A DNA stretch of 6,305 nucleotides from Candidatus Omnitrophica bacterium 4484_49 (lineage in GTDB: Bacteria; Omnitrophota; Gorgyraeia; Kaelpiales; Kaelpiaceae), in NCBI GenBank assembly GCA_002085265.1, contig NATI01000055.1:1-6305 (forward strand), in the 5' to 3' direction. The notes below the pieces were generated by a model. It searched no databases and was not told the DNA's origin. It was given only the letters and a program-made list of their open reading frames with translations. Both the position numbers and the translations under genes were made by a program. Shown piece by piece: positions 1 through 5,280 of the stretch (positions are counted from its first letter, which is position 1; every line of letters starts with the position of its first letter).

Positions 1-225
1 AAAAATGTAAAATTTATTGAATGGGATGACCCTACAGAGGCAATTCCAGCATTTATTACCTTAATAATTATGCCCCTGACATTCAGTATAACTGAAGGAA
101 TAGCGTTTGGATTCATCTCTTATTTCCTGTTAAAGCTTTTTACCAAAAGATGGAAGGAGCTTAATCCCCTGGTCGTAATTTTCGCTGTTCTTTTCATCCT
201 ACGCTACATCTATATTTATAGATAA
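1..225 (+). CDS. NCS2-family nucleobase permease, C-terminal fragment (5' end outside window)
   Basis: This is the last 74 residues of an integral membrane transporter; the frame is open from the left edge to TAA at 223-225. The tail contains IPAFIT (residues 15-20), then a hydrophobic stretch with the pattern MPLTFSITEGIAFGFISY (24-41), a short basic cytoplasmic segment KRWKELNP (49-56), and a final hydrophobic helix at about 57-73. This arrangement is characteristic of the C-terminus of the AzgA/PbuG-like branch of NCS2 proton symporters, which import adenine, guanine or hypoxanthine across the inner membrane. The exact substrate cannot be read from this fragment. It lies just upstream of the dcw operon on the same strand but is functionally unrelated, and the mraZ promoter lies between them. 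No convincing intrinsic terminator follows it, so read-through into mraZ is possible. Family assignment is confident; the symbol is left empty because the substrate is unknown. Confidence 0.85.
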   Translation, partial: KNVKFIEWDDPTEAIPAFITLIIMPLTFSITEGIAFGFISYFLLKLFTKRWKELNPLVVIFAVLFILRYIYIYR

Positions 226-289
226 GATTTTCCCTCTACTTCTACATAATTTCATTTAAATTTCAGAATCTTTTATCCCATTTTTTTCC
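226..289 (+). other. AT-rich spacer between the permease gene and the mraZ promoter
   Basis: This short stretch holds no open reading frame of note. It is pyrimidine-rich and ends near a run of seven T at 281-287, but no stable GC-rich stem precedes the run, so I do not call a terminator. AAGATT (224-229) and AATCTT (267-272) are inverted repeats of only six bases, 37 bases apart. Nothing else is recognisable. Confidence 0.6.
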
Positions 290-318
290 TTGACAGGGGA
301 TGAATATGTAATTAAAAT
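290..318 (+). promoter_or_regulatory. Predicted sigma-70-type promoter of the mraZ (dcw) operon
   Basis: A perfect -35 box TTGACA lies at 290-295, followed by a 17-base spacer and a -10 box TAAAAT at 313-318 (one mismatch to TATAAT). Transcription would be expected to begin around 324-326, giving a leader of only about 29 bases before the mraZ ATG at 354. Position upstream of the first dcw gene and directly before the MraZ-type repeats supports the call. The start site is inferred from spacing, not observed. Confidence 0.8.
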
Positions 319-326
319 ACCACATT

Positions 327-353
327 GTGGAATAAAGTGGAATAAAGTGGAAT
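327..353 (+). promoter_or_regulatory. Predicted MraZ operator: tandem 10-base repeats
   Basis: The unit GTGGAATAAA occurs at 327-336 and 337-346, and its first seven bases recur at 347-353, so a perfect 10-base periodicity runs for 27 bases up to the ATG at 354. The core TGGAA boxes sit at 328-332, 338-342 and 348-352 with 5-base spacers. Known MraZ operators are three or four direct repeats at this pitch: TGGGN boxes with 5-base spacers in E. coli, and AAAGTG-type boxes with 3-base spacers in Mollicutes. Copies two and three here read AAAGTGG followed by AAT, which resembles the latter form closely. The placement just after the promoter predicts autorepression of the operon by MraZ. Binding itself is inferred. 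Confidence 0.8.
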
Positions 354-791
354 ATGTTTTACGGCGAATATTCTCATACTCTGGATGCCAAAGGTAGAGC
401 GGTTCTCCCCGCCAAGTTTCGCCAGCTAGCAAAGGAAAAGAAAATTAAGAAATTTTACCTCACAAGGGGTATGGAGAAATGTCTGTTTTTATTCCCGGAG
501 GAGGAGTGGAAAAATCAGGAGGAGAAATTTAAATCGCTTTCCATAATGAAAAAGGATGCCAGGAGTTTTAACCGTCTGTATTTTTCAGGAGCGACTGAAA
601 TAGTCCCTGATTCTCAGGGTAGATTTGTTATACCTTCATATCTCAAGGAATATGCGGATATAGAGAAAGAGATAGTGTTTATCGGGGTTTCCAATCGAAT
701 TGAACTCTGGAGCAAATATAGCTGGGAGGAGTTCACATCTCAGCACCTCCAGCATTTTGAGCAGATAGCGGAAAAATTAATTGAGGAATGA
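354..791 (+). CDS. mraZ: Transcriptional regulator MraZ
   Basis: MraZ is a DNA-binding protein of the AbrB/SpoVT swapped-hairpin superfamily that forms ring-shaped oligomers and represses the dcw cluster from repeats in front of its own gene. The 145-residue product has the usual family length and two MraZ half-domains, each with the DxxxR signature: DAKGR at residues 11-15 and DSQGR at 86-90. Further family features are VLPAKFR (17-23), LTRGMEKCLFLFP (36-48) and FVIPSYL (91-97). The start is fixed by homology: members typically begin MF-x-G-x-x-x-H-T-L/I-D, as here, and no upstream in-frame extension is needed. No good Shine-Dalgarno precedes the ATG, because the operator repeats occupy that position. 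It is first in the operon, and its TGA overlaps the ATG of rsmH by four bases. Its likely target is the repeat array immediately upstream. Confidence 0.97.
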   Translation: MFYGEYSHTLDAKGRAVLPAKFRQLAKEKKIKKFYLTRGMEKCLFLFPEEEWKNQEEKFKSLSIMKKDARSFNRLYFSGATEIVPDSQGRFVIPSYLKEYADIEKEIVFIGVSNRIELWSKYSWEEFTSQHLQHFEQIAEKLIEE

Positions 792-1753
792 ATTATCCGA
801 TGACGGAGATAATGATGACCGAAGAGAAGGCTGAACATATCCCTGTAATGCTTAATGAGGTAATTCAATGTTTGAATCTTAAACCCGGAGATGTCGTGGT
901 GGATGCTACGGTGGGTTTGGGAGGACATGGGGAGAGAATTCTGGAGGAGATTTTGCCAGGCGGGAAACTTATCGGAGTCGATCGTGACCGTAATAGTTTG
1001 GAACTGGCAGAAAAAAGGTTAAGCAGGTTTAAGGGGCATTTTTATCTTTTCCATGAAAATTTCATTAATCTTGATAAGGTGCTCAGTTCTTTAAATATAA
1101 AGAAGGTCGATGCCGTTCTATTTGACCTCGGGATTTCCTCCTATCAGCTGGAGAACAGGAGGGGATTTAGTTTCAAAGAAGATGCTTTCCTTGATATGAG
1201 GTTGGATACGGATGAATCTCTAACTGCATATGATATAGTGAACTACTATTCACTGGAAGAACTATCCGCTATTATCAAAAATTACGGGGAGGAGCGCTAT
1301 CATCGTAAAATTGCTGAGGAAATTGTAAAAGCCAGAAGATTCCAGAGCATCGAGACCACAACAGAGCTCAAAGATATTATTCTCAGAGCAGTTCCTTATT
1401 CTTATCTTAAGCAGAAAATCCATCCTGCCACCAGGACCTTTCAGGCTTTGAGGATTGCAGTAAATGGGGAACTGGAAAATTTAGAGAAGGCACTGGATAG
1501 AACTGTTGAACTTCTTCTGCCTGAGGGAAGACTGGTAGTTATAAGTTTCCATTCTCTAGAAGACAGAATAGTAAAGAGAAAATTTAGGTACTTTAGTAAG
1601 GAAAACAAAGTAGAGATTATAACTTCCAAGCCTCTCAGGCCTACGGACTTTGAAATCCAGATTAATCCCCGTGCCCGAAGTGCAAAATTACGTTGCGTGC
1701 AGAGGAGGAATAACCACAAAAATAACATATTACTCAAAATTTTCTTATTATGA
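788..1753 (+). CDS. rsmH: 16S rRNA (cytosine(1402)-N(4))-methyltransferase RsmH
   Basis: RsmH (formerly MraW) uses S-adenosylmethionine to methylate N4 of C1402 in the decoding centre of 16S rRNA, in the cytoplasm. With the start at 788 the protein has 321 residues, close to the usual 300-320. Visible motifs, in order, are HIPVMLNEV (17-25), the SAM-binding loop DATVGLGGHG (39-48), VDRD (64-67), FDLGISS (112-118), GFSF (126-129), HPATRTFQALRIAVN (212-226), SFHSLEDR (253-260) and the C-terminal NPRARSAKLR (293-302). All core motifs are intact. The start is ambiguous. ATG 788 gives an ATGA overlap with mraZ and has GAGG only one base before it; in-frame ATGs also occur at 800, 812 and 815, and 815 has the best-placed ribosome site (GGAG at 805-808). 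Conserved sequence begins only after residue 16, so homology does not decide. The 3' end overlaps the ftsL-like gene by four bases. Confidence 0.97.
   Translation: MNYPMTEIMMTEEKAEHIPVMLNEVIQCLNLKPGDVVVDATVGLGGHGERILEEILPGGKLIGVDRDRNSLELAEKRLSRFKGHFYLFHENFINLDKVLSSLNIKKVDAVLFDLGISSYQLENRRGFSFKEDAFLDMRLDTDESLTAYDIVNYYSLEELSAIIKNYGEERYHRKIAEEIVKARRFQSIETTTELKDIILRAVPYSYLKQKIHPATRTFQALRIAVNGELENLEKALDRTVELLLPEGRLVVISFHSLEDRIVKRKFRYFSKENKVEIITSKPLRPTDFEIQINPRARSAKLRCVQRRNNHKNNILLKIFLL
805..808 (+). promoter_or_regulatory. Shine-Dalgarno favouring a downstream rsmH start
   Basis: GGAG at 805-808 lies six bases before ATG 815, an in-frame start giving an rsmH product that begins MTEEKAEHIPVM. This is better spaced than the GAGG at 783-786, one base before ATG 788. 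Either start is compatible with the family, so the choice between coupled re-initiation at 788 and independent initiation at 815 stays open. Confidence 0.5.
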
Positions 1754-2103
1754 GTAAGGTAGGAGCGATATATTGTAAGAAGATCCTGAGTTTAGTGATC
1801 GTTACGATATGTGGTTTTATCTATTTAGAACAAAAGATGTGTCTTCTAAAACTGGGATACCAGAAGGCGAATCTGGAACAGGCGATAAAGAAACAGCAGG
1901 AAAGGATGGAGCAGATGAGATATCAGATAGCGAGTTTAGAAAATCCTTACAGGTTGGAAAAAGAATTTTTTGAGTGTAATCCCGAATTCACTCCTGCCTC
2001 ATCTGTAAGAGTGGTGAAAATCCCTTACAGAGAATATAAACTTCAGAAACAAAGCCCGGTATCTGAAGATAGAAAAGTTCTGTTTGCTGAAGAGATTCCC
2101 TAA
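1750..2103 (+). CDS. ftsL: FtsL-like cell division protein
   Basis: This is a 117-residue bitopic membrane protein of the FtsL/DivIC type. The short N-terminus carries basic residues (K3, K10, K11), then comes a single hydrophobic segment at about residues 12-26, a heptad-like coiled coil at about 34-64 rich in Gln, Glu and Lys, and ENPYRLEKE (64-72), which fits the short motif that ends the coiled coil in FtsL relatives. In the known divisome FtsL pairs with FtsB/DivIC and activates the FtsW-FtsI septal synthase in the periplasm. FtsL sequences are poorly conserved, so the call rests on size, topology and position between rsmH and ftsI, its standard dcw location. The ATG overlaps the rsmH stop (ATGA) and has no Shine-Dalgarno sequence, which suggests translation coupled to rsmH. 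The last 35 or so residues (80-117) are polar and not recognisable. The gene ends 14 bases before the ftsI start. Confidence 0.8.
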   Translation: MSKVGAIYCKKILSLVIVTICGFIYLEQKMCLLKLGYQKANLEQAIKKQQERMEQMRYQIASLENPYRLEKEFFECNPEFTPASSVRVVKIPYREYKLQKQSPVSEDRKVLFAEEIP

Positions 2104-2107
2104 ATCC

Positions 2108-2115
2108 AAAGGGGA
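2108..2115 (+). promoter_or_regulatory. Ribosome binding site supporting a TTG start for ftsI
   Basis: AAAGGGGA at 2108-2115 is purine-rich and partly complementary to the 16S rRNA tail. It lies just before TTG at 2118-2120, in the 14-base gap after ftsL. The next in-frame ATG (2184) would remove most of the N-terminal membrane anchor, so this site and the anchor together select TTG as the start. Confidence 0.65.
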
Positions 2116-2117
2116 AA

Positions 2118-3824
2118 TTGCTGAGTATAAATATAAGAAAAATCAAGATAGCACTTATATTACTGTTTCTGGTACCGGTGATGAAAGTGGGATATTTACA
2201 GCTGGTTAAAGGAAAGTATTTCTCCAAGATAGCAGAGGAACAACAGGAAAAAGTGTTGACTATTAGGGGTAAAAGAGGGGATATATTAGACAGGTGGGGC
2301 AGAGTACTGGCAATGGATAGAAATGTCTATTCCATCTATGCCAATCCTCGGATTGTAAGAGATAAGGAGACAGTTGCGAGAGAACTGGAGTGTATTTTGG
2401 GGATAAGTTATGAGGAGATGATGGAAAAGCTATGCAGGAACTGTTACTTTGTATGGTTGAAGAGAGGGATAACCGCTAAGGCCGTTGTGGAAAGTATTAA
2501 AAAATTCCGGGGCCTGGGAGTGAAGGTAGAAAGAAGGAGGATTTACCCTCAGGGAGAACTTGCCTGTCATCTTCTGGGGGCTGTGGATATCGATAACAAT
2601 GGAATTGCAGGGTTAGAACTTTTTTATGATGAAAAATTGAGAGGTAAATCAGGTTATATACTTACTTTGGGAGATGGGCGGAATTTTTATCTCGCTGGGT
2701 TTTCCACAGATGCAGTTCCTCCCAGAAATGGAGATACATTAATTCTCACCATAGACCAGGTCATTCAGCACTATGCTGAACAGATAGCAGAAAAGTTGTA
2801 TAATAAGTATCAAGCCCGAAGGGTATCCATTATAGTTATGGACCCTTACAATGGAGAGATACTCGCTTTAGCCAATAGACCAGGTTATGACCCTAACTGT
2901 ATAACCTCAGAGGATATCAAATATATGAAAAATTTTGCCATAAGCGAGATGTTTGAACCGGGGTCGGTGTTTAAAGTGATCGCTGCTGCGGCATTACTTG
3001 ACCAGGGTTTGGTGAGGTTGGGAGATAAAATTTACTGTGAACACGGAATTTATAAAATAGGTAGGAGAACTCTTCACGATTATCATAAATATGGCTGGTT
3101 GGATTTCAGATCTGTAGTTGTCCATTCCAGCAATATCGGTATAGCCAAGTTTTGTTCCCGAATACCTGATGAGGTATTTTATCGTTATCTTAAACTCTTC
3201 GGCATCGGGGAGAAAACAGGAATAGATTTACCTGGTGAGACTTCTGGCATCTTAAGAAGTCCAGAAAACTGGACAGATTACAGTAAGATTTCTCTGGCTA
3301 TTGGGCAGGAAGTGGCAGTGAATACAGTTCATCTTGCCAAGATGATGTCCATAATAGCAAATGGAGGGTTTGATGTTAAACCTCATGTGGTGCGGGAGAT
3401 GAAAGATGCTCAGGGGATGAGAATATGGCGTTTCAATTATCAACCCCGGCGGTTGTTGAAATATAAAACAGTGGTAAAGCTCAAACAGATTTTGCAGAGA
3501 GTGGTGGAGGAAGGGACTGGTAAGTGGGCTAGAAGTAGAGTCTATACAGCTGGGGGCAAAACTGGAACTGCTCAGAAGGCTGACCCTGTAAATGGCGGAT
3601 ATGCTCCGGGAAAATATACTGCCACATTTGCGGGATTTATTCCTGCGGACAATCCCCGGATGGTAATTGTGGTTACAGTTGATGAACCTCATGGTTCTCA
3701 TTTTGGAGGGACAGTTTGTGCTCCGGCTTTTAAGGAACTGGGAGAACGGTCTCTGGTTTATATGAACCTTACACAGGAAAGAAGGGTGAAAAATGAAACT
3801 GAGAGAAATTTTGTCTGGAATTGA
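2118..3824 (+). CDS. ftsI: Peptidoglycan D,D-transpeptidase FtsI (class B penicillin-binding protein)
   Basis: This 568-residue protein is a class B penicillin-binding protein that cross-links septal peptidoglycan with FtsW. It has one N-terminal membrane anchor (about 9-28), then the dimerisation/pedestal domain with R-GKRGDILDRWGRVLA (50-65) and GIAGLELFYDEKLRGKSG (162-179), and a C-terminal transpeptidase domain. All three active-site motifs are intact: SxxK as PGSVFK (Ser283, Lys286), SxN as S337-S-N339, and KTG at 481-483 in GGKTGTAQ. It ends soon after the catalytic domain and lacks the C-terminal PASTA repeats of many SpoVD/PBP2x proteins, so it resembles FtsI/PBP3 in layout. The start is TTG; the reading frame and the membrane anchor exclude the first downstream ATG as a good alternative. 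The 3' end overlaps murE by 32 bases. Placement after ftsL and before murE is typical of dcw clusters. A SpoVD-like sporulation role cannot be excluded from sequence alone but is less likely. Confidence 0.95.
   Translation: MLSINIRKIKIALILLFLVPVMKVGYLQLVKGKYFSKIAEEQQEKVLTIRGKRGDILDRWGRVLAMDRNVYSIYANPRIVRDKETVARELECILGISYEEMMEKLCRNCYFVWLKRGITAKAVVESIKKFRGLGVKVERRRIYPQGELACHLLGAVDIDNNGIAGLELFYDEKLRGKSGYILTLGDGRNFYLAGFSTDAVPPRNGDTLILTIDQVIQHYAEQIAEKLYNKYQARRVSIIVMDPYNGEILALANRPGYDPNCITSEDIKYMKNFAISEMFEPGSVFKVIAAAALLDQGLVRLGDKIYCEHGIYKIGRRTLHDYHKYGWLDFRSVVVHSSNIGIAKFCSRIPDEVFYRYLKLFGIGEKTGIDLPGETSGILRSPENWTDYSKISLAIGQEVAVNTVHLAKMMSIIANGGFDVKPHVVREMKDAQGMRIWRFNYQPRRLLKYKTVVKLKQILQRVVEEGTGKWARSRVYTAGGKTGTAQKADPVNGGYAPGKYTATFAGFIPADNPRMVIVVTVDEPHGSHFGGTVCAPAFKELGERSLVYMNLTQERRVKNETERNFVWN
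3782..3789 (+). promoter_or_regulatory. Ribosome binding site of murE inside ftsI
   Basis: AAGGGTGA at 3782-3789 contains AAGGG ending six bases before the murE ATG at 3793. It lies inside the last codons of ftsI and supports this start despite the 32-base overlap of the two genes. The N-terminal MurE homology also begins directly at this ATG. Confidence 0.7.
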
Positions 3825-5280
3825 TTTCCGCTGTGCTAATTTTCAGGATGTAGACATTAGAGGAATCACCATAAATTCCAATCAGGTCCTTAAGGGGTAT
3901 ATGTTTATCGCCTTAAAAGGAGAAGAGAGAGACGGTCATGATTTTATTTATCAGGCGATAGAAAAGGGAGCAGTAGCACTGGTTGTAAATGAAGAATTTG
4001 ACCAGCTAATGTTTCATAAAAATATCGTGATAATCCGAGTTTCTGATACCCGGGAAGCAGTACATAAAGTAGCCAGGAATTTCTATTCTCATCCAGCGAA
4101 ATTCCTGGAGATTATAGGGATAACCGGTACCAATGGTAAAACTACCATAAGTTTTCTTTTGGATAAAATTTTTACATATGCCGGTTATCATTCCGGGGTC
4201 ATCGGTACTGTGTGTTATCGTATTGGAAACAGGGAAATTCCTTCCACCAATACTACCCCTGATCCCGTAAGTTTGCAAAAATATATGGATGAAATGGTCC
4301 AGTCAGGACAGGATGTGTTGATTCTGGAGGCTTCCTCTCATGGTCTTTTACAGGGGAGGTTAAAGGGCGTAAAATTTGACTGTGGGGTATTTACAAATCT
4401 GGGTAAAGACCATCTTGATTACCATAAAGGTATGGAAAGTTACTATCGGGCAAAAAGGATATTGTTTGCCGAACTCCTCAAGGAAAAGGGTACGGCAGTA
4501 ATTAATATAGATGATGAATATGGCTCCAGATTATATAAGGAACTTTCGGGACAGAAGATAAGTTATGGGTTTTCACCTCAGGCTGATGTCCGTGCTCTGG
4601 AATATAAAATGAGTTTTAAAGGAATAAATTTCAAAGTGGAAATGATGGGAAAAAAGATGAATGTATTCTCCTGTTTGTTGGGCATACACAATATTTACAA
4701 TCTGCTGGCAAGTCTTGCTGTGGCTCATGTATATGGTTTAGATTTCTCCAAAGTTATTTACGCTGTAGAGAATTTTACAGGTGTAAAGGGAAGGCTGGAG
4801 AGAGTATTTGGTTCTTCCCAACTGAAAGTATTTGTGGATTACGCTCATACACCAGATGCTCTGGAGAAGGTTTTATATACACTTAAGGAGTTGAAAAGAG
4901 GTAAGCTCTGGGTAGTATTCGGTTGCGGTGGAAATCGTTATCGGGATAAAAGGCCTCTTATGGGAGAAATAGCCTCTCGTTTTGCAGATCGGATAATAAT
5001 TACATCCGATAATCCCAGAGATGAAAATCCACTGGATATAATTGAAGACATTCTTACGGGGGTGAAAAATAAAGATAAATGTGAGGTAATTCCGGCCAGG
5101 AAAGAAGCGATAGAAAAAGCTATTGAAGGAGCAGAACCAGGAGATGTAATATTAATAGCAGGAAAAGGACATGAGAGATATCAGATAGTCGGGAATGTGG
5201 TAATTCCATTTGATGACCGTGAAGTCGCCTCCCGTGCCCTTATCAGGAGGACGATGCGAGAGATGGCAAATGTCGGTTGA
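3793..5280 (+). CDS. murE: UDP-N-acetylmuramoyl-L-alanyl-D-glutamate--2,6-diaminopimelate ligase MurE
   Basis: MurE is the cytoplasmic ATP-dependent ligase that adds the third peptide residue to UDP-MurNAc-L-Ala-D-Glu. At 495 residues it has normal length and all three Mur-ligase domains. The N-terminal substrate domain includes FIALKGEERDGHDF (38-51). The central ATPase domain carries the P-loop GITGTNGKTT (109-118), STNTTPDP (151-158), EASSHGL (179-185) and TNLGKDHLDYH (201-211), followed by YYRAK (217-221), whose Lys221 corresponds to the lysine carbamylated in characterised MurE. The C-terminal domain has DYAHTPDAL (349-357), FGCGGNRYRDKRP (376-388), the substrate-selecting SDNPRDENP (405-413) and GKGHE (458-462). 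DNPR is the signature of enzymes that accept meso-diaminopimelate; L-lysine enzymes differ here. The gene overlaps ftsI upstream by 32 bases and murF downstream by 11, so translation of the three is probably coupled. Confidence 0.97.
   Translation: MKLREILSGIDFRCANFQDVDIRGITINSNQVLKGYMFIALKGEERDGHDFIYQAIEKGAVALVVNEEFDQLMFHKNIVIIRVSDTREAVHKVARNFYSHPAKFLEIIGITGTNGKTTISFLLDKIFTYAGYHSGVIGTVCYRIGNREIPSTNTTPDPVSLQKYMDEMVQSGQDVLILEASSHGLLQGRLKGVKFDCGVFTNLGKDHLDYHKGMESYYRAKRILFAELLKEKGTAVINIDDEYGSRLYKELSGQKISYGFSPQADVRALEYKMSFKGINFKVEMMGKKMNVFSCLLGIHNIYNLLASLAVAHVYGLDFSKVIYAVENFTGVKGRLERVFGSSQLKVFVDYAHTPDALEKVLYTLKELKRGKLWVVFGCGGNRYRDKRPLMGEIASRFADRIIITSDNPRDENPLDIIEDILTGVKNKDKCEVIPARKEAIEKAIEGAEPGDVILIAGKGHERYQIVGNVVIPFDDREVASRALIRRTMREMANVG

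Noticed and set aside
226..301. Possible intrinsic terminator after the permease gene (T-run at 281-287; weak inverted repeats ATCCC 275-279 / GGGAT 297-301 and AAGATT 224-229 / AATCTT 267-272)
   Set aside because: No stem sits directly before the T-run. The repeats are only five to six bases, and one pair brackets the -35 box instead of preceding the T-run, so chance is the simplest explanation.
1441..1737. 98-codon minus-strand open frame opposite rsmH
   Set aside because: It is antisense to conserved RsmH motifs and shows no domain or initiation signal; it is a shadow of the real gene.
1761..1765. AGGAG near the 5' end of the ftsL-like gene as a ribosome site for a later start
   Set aside because: No in-frame ATG, GTG or TTG lies at a suitable distance. 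The next in-frame GTG (1795) falls within the membrane segment, so the start at 1750 is kept.
3252..3701. 149-codon minus-strand open frame opposite ftsI
   Set aside because: It lies wholly antisense to the conserved transpeptidase domain, its product has low-complexity Ser, His and Cys runs and no recognisable motif, and no promoter or ribosome site supports it.
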